Assembly: GCA_963811365.1 (NCBI GenBank)
Contig: CAWEQW010000008.1
Span: forward strand, 744,001-808,000
Origin: CAWEQW01 sp963811365
GTDB taxonomy: Bacteria > Actinomycetota > Actinomycetes > Propionibacteriales > Nocardioidaceae
DNA: 64,000 nt
Reading direction: 5' to 3'
The notes beneath the pieces were generated by a model, which was not told where the DNA came from, searched no databases, and saw only the letters and a program-made list of their open reading frames with translations. Both the position numbers and the translations under genes were made by a program. Positions 19,005-28,543 of this stretch are shown here, one piece after another; positions within the stretch are counted from its first letter, which is position 1; the number at the start of each line of letters is the position of its first letter.

Positions 19005-20204
19005 TCAGATGACGCCGGCGGACCGCAGCGACGACATCGTGCCGTCGTCCAGTCCCAGCAGGCCCTGGTAGATGTCCTCGTTGTGCTCGCCGAGCTCGGG
19101 GCCCACGTGCCGGACCCGTCCGGGGGTCTCGGAGAGCTTGGGAGCCACGTTGTGCATGGCGAACTCCCCCAGCTCGGGGTGCACGAGCTGCACGATCGCC
19201 TCACGCGCCGCGAAGTGCGGGTCGGCGAACATGTCCCTCGCGCGGTAGATGCGGCCGGCGGGGACGCCGTTGCCGTGCAGCAGCTCGAGCAGCTCCTCGG
19301 CCCCGATCCCGGAGCTCCACTCGGCGATCGTGCCGTCGAGCTCCTCCATGTGCTGCCCGCGCGCACTGTGGGTCGCGTAGCGTTCGTCGGTCGCCAGCTC
19401 CGGGCGGCCCACGACCTCGGCCAGCCGCCGGAACACGGTGTCCTGGTTGGCCGCGATCAGCACCATCTCGCCGTCCGCGGTGGGGTAGACGTTGCTCGGC
19501 GAGACGTTCGGCAACGTCGTACCGGTGCGCTCGCGCTGGTAGCCGGCGATCTGCCACTCCGGCAGCAGCGACTCCATCATCGCCAGCACCGCCTCGTAGA
19601 TCGCCGAGTCGACGACCTGGCCGCGCCCGGTCCGCCCGCGCTGGTGCAGCGCGACGAGGGTGCCCAGGGCTGCGAACGTGGCTGCGAGCGAGTCGCCGAG
19701 CGAGATGCCGGCCCGGGCGGGCGGCCGGTCCGGGTCTCCGGTGACGTAGCGGATGCCGCCCATCGCCTCGCCGATCGAGCCGTAGCCGGCGCGGGCGGCG
19801 TACGGCCCCGTCTGGCCGAAGCCGGTGACCCGCGTGACGACCAGGCCGGGGTTGGTCTCCCAGAGCTGCTCCGGCCCCAGCCCCCAGCGCTCGAGGGTGC
19901 CGGGACGGAAGTTCTCGACCAGGACGTCGGCCCGCGCGACCAGACGCCGGACGATGTCCTGCCCCGGCTCGGTCCGCAGGTCGGCGGTCACTGACAGCTT
20001 GTTGCGGGCCACGACCGGCCACCACAGCGACGCGCCGTAGGGCTTCTCCCTGCCCCACTGCCGCATCGGGTCGCCGCGCGCGGGATCCTCCACCTTGATC
20101 ACCTCGGCGCCGAAGTCCCCGAGCAGCTGGCCGCAGAACGGCCCGGCCAGGAGCTGGCCGAGCTCCACCACGCGGACGTCGTCCAGCGGGAGGTGGGTGT
20201 CCAT
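19005..20204 (-). CDS. CaiB/BaiF family (class III) CoA transferase
   Basis: The 399-residue protein has the family's length and motifs: VVELGQLLAGPFCGQLLGDFGAEVIKVE at the N terminus, NKLSVTADLRTEPGQDI, VLVENFRPGTLERWGLG, and ARAGISLGDSLAATFAALG, where the aspartate in LGDS is the expected catalytic residue. It would move CoA from a donor thioester to a carboxylic acid intermediate. It is the first gene of the operon, 20 bases downstream of the first GTTGCATACAAC site, and divergent from the GntR regulator. Confidence 0.93.
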   Translation of the reverse strand: MDTHLPLDDVRVVELGQLLAGPFCGQLLGDFGAEVIKVEDPARGDPMRQWGREKPYGASLWWPVVARNKLSVTADLRTEPGQDIVRRLVARADVLVENFRPGTLERWGLGPEQLWETNPGLVVTRVTGFGQTGPYAARAGYGSIGEAMGGIRYVTGDPDRPPARAGISLGDSLAATFAALGTLVALHQRGRTGRGQVVDSAIYEAVLAMMESLLPEWQIAGYQRERTGTTLPNVSPSNVYPTADGEMVLIAANQDTVFRRLAEVVGRPELATDERYATHSARGQHMEELDGTIAEWSSGIGAEELLELLHGNGVPAGRIYRARDMFADPHFAAREAIVQLVHPELGEFAMHNVAPKLSETPGRVRHVGPELGEHNEDIYQGLLGLDDGTMSSLRSAGVI

Positions 20205-20224
20205 GAGTCCCCTTCGACGACAAG

Positions 20225-20342
20225 GTTGCATACAACATGGTTGGGCGATGTGATCGGTCTCACGGCCCCACCGTGCGTTGGGGCGAAAATATGAACACCC
20301 AGGACGAGTTGTCAACGGTTCACGGCGGCTGTTGCATACAAC
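20225..20342. promoter_or_regulatory. Twin GTTGCATACAAC operators between the catabolic operon and its GntR regulator
   Basis: The 12-base GTTGCATACAAC occurs twice, at 20225-20236 and 20331-20342, 106 bases apart, with outer GTTG/CAAC dyad symmetry. A half-match GTTGTCAAC is at 20308-20316 between them. The core TTGCATACAA is very like the TTGTATACAA-type sites of FCD-class GntR repressors. One copy lies just before each divergent gene, so repression of both is likely, with possible looping. Confidence 0.8.
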
Positions 20343-20369
20343 TTGGTCCGGCGGTAGGTTGCACCGACC

Positions 20370-21050
20370 ATGAGCGATCCGGTAGCCGCGGTCGAGCCCG
20401 AGCCTGGCCACGCCTCCGACCACGCCTACCGGCTGATCCGCTCTCAGATCCTCTCCGGCGAGCGCGCGGGCGGGGACTGGCTGCGCGAGGGCGACCTGGC
20501 CGACCTGATCGGGGTCAGCCGCACGCCGGTCCGCGAGGCGCTGCGGCGGCTCACCGCGGAGGGGCTGGTGCACTACAAGCGCAACCAGGGGGTCCGGGTC
20601 GCTGTCTGGACAGCCGAGGACCTCGACGAGATCTTCAGCCTCCGATCCGTGCTCGAGCCGTGGGCGTGCCGGCTCGCCGCGACGTCGGGGTCGGTCGACC
20701 TCGAGGAGCTCGACCGGCTCGCCGATGACATGGACTCGGCCGGAGGGGGGTCGACCCCCGACGTGGACCGGATCACCGAGCTCAACAACCGCTTTCACCG
20801 GCTGATCCTGCAGGCCTCGCGCAACCGGCGTCTGGGCAGCGTCGTCTCGTCGGTCGTCCAGGTCCCGCTGGTGTGGCAGACGTTCTCGCACTACAGCGAG
20901 ACGGACCTGCGTCGCAGCCTCGCGCACCACCACGAGCTCGTCGCCGCGCTGGCTGCCGGCGACCCCGACTGGGCAGAGTCGGTGATGCGCAGCCACGTCC
21001 GGGCCGCGTGGAACTCCGTGGGTGCCCCGGACGAGACCGGCGACGTCTGA
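20370..21050 (+). CDS. GntR family regulator, FCD (FadR) subfamily
   Basis: The 226-residue protein has the GntR winged helix at about residues 20-85 (HAYRLIRSQILSGERAGGD, LADLIGVSRTPVREALRRLTAEGLV, QGVRVAVWT) followed by an all-helical FCD effector domain. The FCD metal and ligand histidines are visible in LNNRFHRLIL, LAHHHELVAAL and MRSHVRAAW. It should repress the divergent CoA transferase/hydantoinase operon and itself through the twin sites, with induction by an acidic pathway intermediate. Confidence 0.92.
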   Translation: MSDPVAAVEPEPGHASDHAYRLIRSQILSGERAGGDWLREGDLADLIGVSRTPVREALRRLTAEGLVHYKRNQGVRVAVWTAEDLDEIFSLRSVLEPWACRLAATSGSVDLEELDRLADDMDSAGGGSTPDVDRITELNNRFHRLILQASRNRRLGSVVSSVVQVPLVWQTFSHYSETDLRRSLAHHHELVAALAAGDPDWAESVMRSHVRAAWNSVGAPDETGDV

Positions 21051-21083
21051 CCCGGTGCGGACAGCGGGGGTGGCGTCGAGAGG

Positions 21084-21118
21084 GTCGGGCCGCGCCGGCC
21101 TCGCCGCCGCGGCCCGAC
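21084..21118. terminator. Bidirectional hairpin between converging genes
   Basis: A perfect 11-bp stem, GTCGGGCCGCG (21084-21094) with CGCGGCCCGAC (21108-21118), lies between the gntR stop and the stop of the convergent small gene, and could end transcription from both sides. Confidence 0.6.
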
Positions 21119-21128
21119 CGGCTGTCGA

Positions 21129-21434
21129 TCACACGGGCGCCAGCTCCTCCTCGCCGACGGGCTCCGGTGTCGTCTTGATGCCGTTCTCGAAGCCCGGTCC
21201 GCTGCCGCTGAACAGCAGGTACATCGGCTTCTCGTTGCGGAGCAGGTCGAGCACCATCGGCAGGTCGTCGAGGTGGTAGTAGATGCTGCTCGCCGTGTCC
21301 ACGGGCAGTGCGCTTCCGTTGGGCTTGAACACCAGCTGTCCGATGTAGCGGCCACCGCTCTTCAGCCACACCCGAGGTGGGAACGCGTTCGCGGAGTACA
21401 TGACCTCGTACTCCTGGATCTGCGTGATCGCCAT
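21129..21434 (-). CDS. Small conserved protein of unknown function
   Basis: The product has 101 residues and starts MAITQIQEYEVMYSANAFPP. It reads as a small soluble beta-rich domain (VWLKSGGRYIGQLVFKPNG, IYYHLDDLPMVLDLLRNEKPMYLLFSG) with an acidic tail. I do not recognise a family. The start at 21434 is supported by a GAGGAGAAAGGACG leader on the minus strand. It stands alone between the gntR gene and yqgE-malic enzyme; 185 bp upstream of it up to the yqgE stop hold no further gene that I can see. Confidence 0.7.
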   Translation of the reverse strand: MAITQIQEYEVMYSANAFPPRVWLKSGGRYIGQLVFKPNGSALPVDTASSIYYHLDDLPMVLDLLRNEKPMYLLFSGSGPGFENGIKTTPEPVGEEELAPV

Positions 21435-21619
21435 CACTGACCGTCCTTTCTCCTCGCCCGCGGTGCGGGTCCCCTGCGACGAGTGACTGTCGTCAGCACC
21501 AGTGCACGCCGGCCCGCGGGTGCGCTCCAGAGGCCAACGGCCCGACCAGGCGCACCCTTTCCGGTCAGGTCGGGCTCCGGATGGGCCAGCCCGGGTGGGA
21601 GGTACGGCGGCCGGCCGGG

Positions 21620-22187
21620 TCAGTTCTGGGAGGCGTCGACGGGGCGGGTGGACACCCAGGCCAGCTCGCCGGGCTGCCGCCGCAGCACCCGCGCCCACAG
21701 CCCGACCGGTTCCCCGAAGGCGTCGGAGGGCTCGGAGGGCACGACGTACCAGGAGCCCTCCTCGATCTCGGCCTCGAGCTGCTCGCTGCCCCAGCCGGAG
21801 TACCCGGCGAAGATCCGCAGTCCGGCCAGCACGGTGCCGAACAGCTCGGTGGGGGCATCGAGGTCGATGATGCCGGTTCTGTCGTACAGCCGGCGGAAGC
21901 CCACCGGACCCTCCGGGTCCTCCGGCCCCCCGGGCGCACCGGGCGCGAGCCGGGCCACCGCCAGTGCCGAGTCGGTGCTGACCGGGCCACCCTGGAAGAG
22001 CACGTCGGGCTCCGCCACGAGCCCCGACCAGGCGGTGAGGATCTCACCCACCGGCACCGGCGACGGCCGGTTCAGCACCACGCCCAGGGAGCCGTCCTCG
22101 TCCACGTCCAGCAGCAGCACGACGGTCCGCTCGAAGTTCGGGTCGACGAGCTCCGGCGTCGCGACCAGCAGCCGGCCGGCCTCGAGC

Positions 22188-22195
<8 letters not shown>
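21620..22195 (-). CDS. YqgE/AlgH family protein
   Basis: The 191-residue protein has the full YqgE/AlgH (DUF179) pattern: GRLLVATPELVDPNFERTVVLLLDVDEDGSLGVVLNRPS at the start, LFQGGPVSTDSALAV, and RIFAGYSGWGSEQLEAEI, then GSWYVVP. The family is widespread and cytoplasmic with no settled function. Its ATG lies inside the end of the malic enzyme gene (8-base overlap), so the two are coupled; the pairing has no obvious functional meaning. Confidence 0.92.
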
Positions 22196-23591
<1,396 letters not shown>

Positions 23592-23592
23592 A

Positions 23593-23612
23593 TCGTGTCA
23601 CGACCGCGGTCG
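23593..23612. promoter_or_regulatory. Overlapping palindromes between malic enzyme and tetR
   Basis: TCGTGTCACGA (23593-23603) and the perfect 12-bp palindrome CGACCGCGGTCG (23601-23612) share three bases in the 37-bp divergent space. Either could be the TetR-family operator. GC-rich palindromes arise easily by chance here. Confidence 0.4.
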
Positions 23613-23628
23613 ACCCTATGCTGCGGGA

Positions 23629-24267
23629 ATGCCAGTCGAGCAGCGGCCGTCCAGGCGGCAGGAGTTCTCCGCCTCCACCAAGCGTGCCCTCGTCGAGGCG
23701 GCTGCCGGCCTGTTCACCGAGCGGGGGTACGCCGGAACGAGCCTGGACGAGATCGTCGCCGGGGCGCGGGTCACCAAGGGTGCGCTGTACCACCACTTCA
23801 GCGGGAAGCAGACCCTGTTCGAGGCGGTGTTCAACGACGTCGAGGCCGCCGCCGCCACGCAGATCCGCGCCGCGGTGCGCTCGTCCGACGATCCGTGGGA
23901 CAAGGCCGTCGGCGGCCTCCGTGCCTTCCTCGAGGCCGTCCAGCAGCCCGGCTACCGGCGGATCGTCATCCAGGACGGCCCGGCGGTGCTGGGCTACGAG
24001 CGCTTCCGCGAGCAGGGCGAGCGGTCGACGTTCGGCATCGTGCGGGAGATCGTGTCCTCGGTGCTCGCCGGCTACCGGCTCGAGCCGAGCATGACCCAGA
24101 CCTTCACCCGGGTCTTCTACGGCGCGATGTCGGCCGCCGGCTCGGCGGTCTCGACCGCCCGGGACCCGGCGCGGGCGAGCAGGGAGGTGGAGGCGGCGAT
24201 CACCTTCATCCTCGAGGGGCTGCGGCGCCAGGCCGAGGTAGGCGTCGCTCCTCTGCTCCCCGAGTGA
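23629..24267 (+). CDS. TetR family transcriptional regulator
   Basis: The 212-residue protein has the TetR helix-turn-helix at about residues 15-60: TKRALVEAAAGLFTERGYAGTSLDEIVAGARVTKGALYHHFSGKQTLF. The rest is helical, with a ligand-binding domain of the size found in AcrR-like proteins (RRIVIQDGPAVLGYERFRE is a recognisable segment). The ATG at 23629 follows GCGGGA. It is divergent from malic enzyme, and converges on the DUF3048 gene. Target and ligand are unknown. Confidence 0.9.
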   Translation: MPVEQRPSRRQEFSASTKRALVEAAAGLFTERGYAGTSLDEIVAGARVTKGALYHHFSGKQTLFEAVFNDVEAAAATQIRAAVRSSDDPWDKAVGGLRAFLEAVQQPGYRRIVIQDGPAVLGYERFREQGERSTFGIVREIVSSVLAGYRLEPSMTQTFTRVFYGAMSAAGSAVSTARDPARASREVEAAITFILEGLRRQAEVGVAPLLPE

Positions 24268-24282
24268 CCCACGCCCCGGCCC

Positions 24283-25314
24283 CTACTTGTGGACCACGAC
24301 GGCACCGCCGGTGCGCGGCACCAGCTCGATCCAGACGTGGCCCGGCGGCAGCCCCAGCTCCCCGGCCTTCGTCGACAGGTGGACCGGGCTGCTGAGGCGC
24401 GGCTTGCTCCAGGTGGCGCGCACCAACCGCCCGCCGTGGAAGACCATCGCGGCGCCCTTGCCGACGAAGTGCGTCTCGGGGACCGGGTTCCCGGCCGGGT
24501 CGAGGTAGCCGGCGTTGCCGACCCGCACCCGCAGCACCAGCACGGTGTCCGGATGGAACTGGTCACCGACCGCCGCCTCGCTGTTGAGGTTGACGTACGT
24601 CTTCCCGCGGTAGGCCCAGCTCGTGGTGTGCGAGCCGGAGAACCGCGCGTCCAGACCGTGTGCCGCAACGCCCTTGGGGAAGTCGCCGCCGTTGCCCCAG
24701 GGCAGGTAGTCGTCCGGAACGCCGGTCGGCCGGACGACCCTGGCGAGCAGCCGCAGGTGGTTGAACAGGTTGTACGGCGCCACGCGGCTGTTGTCGCGGT
24801 AGAAGCCGGGAGCGCCCTCGGTGTAGGCCTGGATGTTCGCCGCGCGGACCCGCCGCACGGTCGGGGGCGCACCGCCGCTGGCGACCAGCACCGCGTTGGC
24901 CGGCTCGACGATGCCGATGTCAGTGGCTCGCATCGACCGCACCGGGCCCGCCACCGCGGGGAGCGCGGAGTAGTAGAACACCGCGAGCCGGGAGGTGCCG
25001 CCCTCCACGAGCTCCTCGGTGACGAGGTCGGCCCTGCCCAGCCCGACCTGCGGCCTGCTGCTCTCGCTGTTGTCGATCTTGACGACCATCACCGGGTGCG
25101 CCGGCGCCCTGCCGCGGGCCGGGAGGCCGGTCAGCGGCCAACGGCCCGTCATCATCGACCCCGCGGCGGTGCTCTGCCCGGCCGGCGTCTGCGCGCCGCT
25201 CGGCTCCTCGCTCGAGCCGCCGCAGCCGGAGAGCGCCAGGCAGGCGGCGACCGACAGCGCCGCCACGGGGCGGACTGCGACGAGCGGGCCACGGCGGGTC
25301 ATGACCATCATCAT
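24283..25314 (-). CDS. DUF3048 domain lipoprotein
   Basis: The product of about 343 residues has a hydrophobic leader ending in the lipobox LSGC, so it should be a membrane-anchored lipoprotein. The DUF3048 core is clear: VVKIDNSESSRPQVGLGRADLVTEELVEGGTSRLAVFYYSALPAVAGPVRSMRATDIG (YerB-like). There are clustered start codons (25314, 25311, 25308, 25302); MTRRGPLV at 25302 gives the neatest signal peptide. The function of the family is unknown. Upstream lies a strong hairpin that separates it from the NlpC/P60 gene. Confidence 0.85.
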   Translation of the reverse strand: MMMVMTRRGPLVAVRPVAALSVAACLALSGCGGSSEEPSGAQTPAGQSTAAGSMMTGRWPLTGLPARGRAPAHPVMVVKIDNSESSRPQVGLGRADLVTEELVEGGTSRLAVFYYSALPAVAGPVRSMRATDIGIVEPANAVLVASGGAPPTVRRVRAANIQAYTEGAPGFYRDNSRVAPYNLFNHLRLLARVVRPTGVPDDYLPWGNGGDFPKGVAAHGLDARFSGSHTTSWAYRGKTYVNLNSEAAVGDQFHPDTVLVLRVRVGNAGYLDPAGNPVPETHFVGKGAAMVFHGGRLVRATWSKPRLSSPVHLSTKAGELGLPPGHVWIELVPRTGGAVVVHK

Positions 25315-25353
25315 GACTCAGGGCCGTCACCGATCCGGTAACGGCCCTGAGTC
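25315..25353 (-). terminator. Strong hairpin between the NlpC/P60 and DUF3048 genes
   Basis: A perfect 13-bp stem, GACTCAGGGCCGT (25315-25327) with ACGGCCCTGAGTC (25341-25353), lies 65 bases past the NlpC/P60 stop and directly before the first possible DUF3048 start. It most likely ends the riboswitch-controlled transcript, though it also sits in the leader of the next gene if that is cotranscribed. Confidence 0.7.
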
Positions 25354-25417
25354 GGGTCAGTCGTGTCGCGGCGTTGGCGCTGGTCACCTGTCGGTGGTCA
25401 CCCGCGCTGCGCCGCGA

Positions 25418-25924
25418 TCACAGTCCGCGCAGCGTGCCCGCGAACCAGCGGCTGGTCCACAGCCGCTCCCGGTGCACCCGCTGGCCCGGCCGCGGCGCGT
25501 GGATGATCGTGCGACGCCCGTGGTGCCAGCCGGCGAACACGCCGACGTGGTAGACGTTCCCGGCCCGCGCCGAGCCGCTGTAGAAGAACACGAAGTCGCC
25601 GCGACGGAGCTGCCGCTTGGTGATCCGGTTCGCGAACCGGGCCTGCGCGGCGGCTGTGCGCGGGACGTGCCGGAACCCGGCGCGGTGGTAGCTGTAGTAG
25701 ACCAGTCCGGAGCAGTCGAACCGGTTCGGTCCCGCGGCGCCGTACACGTAGGGGTCGCCGACCTGGTGCCGGGTGATCCGGAAGCCGTAGGTGATCCGCT
25801 CCCGGCGGGTCATCGCCGAGGCCGAGGGAGTGGCCCAGAAGAGGCTGGCGACGAGCACCCCGGCGAGGAGGAGCGGGAGTACGGCGGCCGTGCGGACGCC
25901 GCGCAGGCATGACGAGACAGGCAT
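25418..25924 (-). CDS. Secreted NlpC/P60 family peptidoglycan endopeptidase
   Basis: The 168-residue protein has an N-terminal signal peptide (VLPLLLAGVLVASLFWATPSASA) followed almost at once by an NlpC/P60 domain with the catalytic cysteine in NRFDCSGLVYYSYHRAGF, the histidine in NVYHVGVFAG and a third polar residue in RTIIHAPRPG. It would cut peptide cross-links in the cell wall. The lack of any binding domain makes it a minimal enzyme. A c-di-AMP riboswitch precedes it, as for many actinobacterial wall hydrolases. Confidence 0.92.
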   Translation of the reverse strand: MPVSSCLRGVRTAAVLPLLLAGVLVASLFWATPSASAMTRRERITYGFRITRHQVGDPYVYGAAGPNRFDCSGLVYYSYHRAGFRHVPRTAAAQARFANRITKRQLRRGDFVFFYSGSARAGNVYHVGVFAGWHHGRRTIIHAPRPGQRVHRERLWTSRWFAGTLRGL

Positions 25925-25931
25925 GAGAGGT

Positions 25932-26094
25932 CCCTTCCCACGCCTGTGAGGTGAGCTGTCGGGTTGGAGCTGGAAAGGTGCTCCGCCACGTGGGCCGGCG
26001 TACCGGCTTCGGTGGCTTCACCCCGAGCACGTCGCTGAGACGTGCAGTGGAGATGCGGTTCCCCCACTCCTACCCGCGGTTGTCTGACGAAGGG
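25932..26094 (-). promoter_or_regulatory. c-di-AMP riboswitch (ydaO-yuaA class) before the NlpC/P60 gene
   Basis: Read on the minus strand, this leader holds the ydaO/yuaA hallmarks in order: GTGGGGGAACC, then CGGGGTGAAGCC, and CCGACAGCTCACCTC followed by ACAGGCG. The ends CCCTTC (26094-26089) and GAAGGG (25937-25932) pair as the closing P1 helix, and GAAGGG is also the Shine-Dalgarno 7 bases before the ATG. In actinobacteria this element is known to lower expression of wall hydrolases such as Rpf proteins when c-di-AMP is high. The remaining 222 bp up to the SDR gene (26095-26316) hold a 6-bp palindrome CATCGG-GTA-CCGATG at 26251-26265 and presumably the promoter. Confidence 0.9.
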
Positions 26095-26316
26095 CCGGCG
26101 GCACGGGCGGGTAGGACTCGGCGTACCCGTCGCCGGTATGGAGTTGTGGAAACGGGTCATGACCGCGGCTCCCTCGGCGTCCCACCCATACCGGGAGGAA
26201 GCGGCCGAGATCGACGACTTCAGACCAGGTCCGGTGAATGTTGTACTACACATCGGGTACCGATGCCAATCGGACGGCCGCCGCGCCCCGCGGTCAGAGC
26301 TGTCGCAGCGGAGCCG

Positions 26317-27072
26317 TCAGAGCTTCGCCCCCCCGTCGACGTACAGCGTCTGACCGGTGATGTACGAGGCCTCGTCGCTGCACAGGAACGCTGCCGCGGC
26401 GGCGATGTCCGCGGGGTAGCCCACCCGGCGCACCGGCGTGCTCGCGGCCGCGGCCGCGCGGTACTCCTCGGGCTCCGCACCCACCCGGCGAGCCGTGGCG
26501 TCGGTCATGTCGGTGACGATGAAGCCCGGGGCGACCGCGTTGACGTTGACCCCGAAGGGGCCGAGCTCGATCGCGAGCGTGCGGGTGAGGCCCTGAAGCC
26601 CCATCTTGGCGGCGGAGTAGTTCGCCTGGCCGCGGTTGCCGAGCGCGGAGACGCTCGAGAGGTTGAGGATCTTGCCGTACTTGGCGGCGACCATGTGCCT
26701 CTGCGCCGCCCGGCTCATCAGGAAGGACCCTCGCAGGTGCACCGCGAGGACGGTGTCCCAGTCGTCCTCGGTCATCTTGAACAGCAGGTTGTCGCGGGTC
26801 ACGCCCGCGTTGTTGACGAGCACGTCGATCTTCCCGAACCGCTCGACGACCGCGGTCACGGCGGCCTCGACGGAGGCGGCGTCCGCCACGTCGCAGGCCA
26901 CGCCCAGGGCGTCCGAGGCGCCGAGGCCCGCCGCCGTGGCTGCGGCAGCCTGCTGCTCGAGGTCGAGCACCGCGACGGCTGCGCCCTCCTCGGCGAACCG
27001 CTTCGCGGTGCCGGCTCCGATCCCGCGTGCTGCTCCGGTGACGACGGCGACACGACCTGCATAGCGGCTCAT
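26317..27072 (-). CDS. Short-chain dehydrogenase/reductase (FabG-like)
   Basis: The 251-residue protein has the classical SDR layout: cofactor site VVTGAARGIGAGTAKRFAEEG, LVNNAGVTRDNLLFKM, catalytic serine and YxxxK in NLSSVSALGNRGQANYSAAKMG (S, Y, K all present), and the C-terminal ITGQTLYVDGGAKL. It is closest to 3-oxoacyl-ACP/CoA reductases. It appears to stand alone. The 192 bp on its upstream side hold no convincing gene, only a 28-codon open stretch (27171-27257). Confidence 0.92.
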   Translation of the reverse strand: MSRYAGRVAVVTGAARGIGAGTAKRFAEEGAAVAVLDLEQQAAAATAAGLGASDALGVACDVADAASVEAAVTAVVERFGKIDVLVNNAGVTRDNLLFKMTEDDWDTVLAVHLRGSFLMSRAAQRHMVAAKYGKILNLSSVSALGNRGQANYSAAKMGLQGLTRTLAIELGPFGVNVNAVAPGFIVTDMTDATARRVGAEPEEYRAAAAASTPVRRVGYPADIAAAAAFLCSDEASYITGQTLYVDGGAKL

Positions 27073-27264
27073 CGAGACTTCTCCTCCGGTGGTGGTGTGC
27101 TGGGTGGTCGGGTGCTGACTGTGCCCGGGCGCGCCCGGGACGGTCCGACTCTAGTGACCCCGGTCCCGGGCTACGTCGGTTCGGCGTCGAGCGCCTCGCC
27201 CAGCCGCGCGGCGTACGCCGCCCGCTCCTCGTCGCCGGCGTAACGGCGGCCGGCCACCGGTGCG

Positions 27265-28383
27265 TCAGCCCGCCCAGACGTCACTGCCGAACGAGCTCGC
27301 GTCCGCGGCGTAGCCCAGGTAGGGCAGGCCGAACAGGTCCTCGACCGTGCGCAGCAGCGAGTAGTGGTTGTAGGGGGTGGCGTTGGTGCTGCCGGCTGTG
27401 ACGTAGGGCGAGACGAGCACCGCCCCGATCCGGCCCCCTCCCGGGCCGGTGAGCCCGGGCAGCGCGGCGTTCGGCGTCGGCCCCTCGTGGCAGCAGGCGC
27501 TGGCGTCGCGCCCCTCGGCCTCGTCGAAGGTGACCACCAGCAGCCCGTTCCTCCTGAACGCCGGGCTGTGCAGGATTCGCGGCACCCAGCGGCTCAGCCA
27601 CCGGTCGGCGGCGACCAGGCCGCCGGCCCGACCGTCCACGCAGGGAGCGTCGTGGCCGTCGTTGCACAGGTTCGGCGTGACGTAGCTGAGGTTGCGGGTG
27701 GTCCGGAGCCGCTGCAGGTCGGTGCGGAGCTGCGAGAGCGGCACGTCGTTGCGGCAGGCCGGGGTGCGGGTGATGCCGCGGAAGTACACGAACGGGTTGT
27801 GCCGGGCGGCGTACTGGTCGCCTGCCCGGGCGAGGCGGGTGTGGTCCAGCCCACCGAGGCGAGGGTGCCGGCAGACGGTGCCCATGTCCTCGAGGTAGCC
27901 GCGCCAGCGCAGCTCGTGGCTCCGGAGCTGGCCGGCGACCGTGCGGACCGTGCGCGGGTAGACGCAGCCCCGGCCGACCGCCTGCTGCGGGGAGGCGGTC
28001 CCGGTCTGCCGGAAGGCGGTGTAGCGGTGGCAGTCGGCCTGGGTCGCCGGGTTGGGGCCCTGGCCGCTGATCTGGGCGATGTAGTTGGGCAGGCTGTTGT
28101 GCGCCACGCCGTAGTAGCGCGTCAGGAGCTGGCCCTTGCTGCGCAGCGTCCGCGACAGGTACGGGGCGGGCGACTTGGGGCCGAACGCGGTGAGGTAGCC
28201 CTTGTTCTCGAGGTTGACGACGAACACGTGGCGCACCGGCGGCGGGCTGCTGCCGAGCCGGGCCGCCCCGGCGTCCGCCACGACGTGCGCGTGCGCCGGC
28301 CCGGTGCCGACGAGCGCAGCCGTCAGCGTGACGGCCAGGCCGGCCAGGACCTGTCGGCGGTGAGCGGCGACAGCCAGCGGCAC
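27265..28383 (-). CDS. Secreted phosphoesterase-family protein (phospholipase C / acid phosphatase-like)
   Basis: The 372-residue protein carries a signal peptide (VLAGLAVTLTAALVGTGPAHA) and a phosphoesterase domain (Pfam PF04185 type): VFVVNLENKGYLTAFG at the start with the metal-binding N-x-E region, YYGVAHNSLPNYIAQISGQ, TPNLCNDGHDAPC and LVVTFDEAEGRD. Relatives include acid phosphatase AcpA and phospholipases C. The GTG at 28383 is chosen because GGGAG lies 7 bases upstream and it gives a normal signal peptide; an ATG 45 bases further upstream is possible. Confidence 0.82.
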   Translation of the reverse strand: MPLAVAAHRRQVLAGLAVTLTAALVGTGPAHAHVVADAGAARLGSSPPPVRHVFVVNLENKGYLTAFGPKSPAPYLSRTLRSKGQLLTRYYGVAHNSLPNYIAQISGQGPNPATQADCHRYTAFRQTGTASPQQAVGRGCVYPRTVRTVAGQLRSHELRWRGYLEDMGTVCRHPRLGGLDHTRLARAGDQYAARHNPFVYFRGITRTPACRNDVPLSQLRTDLQRLRTTRNLSYVTPNLCNDGHDAPCVDGRAGGLVAADRWLSRWVPRILHSPAFRRNGLLVVTFDEAEGRDASACCHEGPTPNAALPGLTGPGGGRIGAVLVSPYVTAGSTNATPYNHYSLLRTVEDLFGLPYLGYAADASSFGSDVWAG

Positions 28384-28543
28384 GGAGGTCTCCCGGTGGT
28401 GCGAGGGGTGCGAGCGATCTGTCGACATCCTGCCAGCAGAACGGGGCCCTGTGGGCGACTTGTCCGATACTTCCCCGTCGTTGCGCCGCTCACCGGCCAG
28501 GGGCGGCGGAGCGGCGGAGCGGCGGACCGCACGGCCGCTTGCC

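Noticed and set aside
27171..27257. A 28-codon open stretch with gene-like codons (GDEERAAYAARLGEALDAEPT) between the SDR and phosphoesterase genes
   Set aside because: Too short, without a ribosome binding site or known relatives; it may be a remnant of a lost gene, but I cannot support it.
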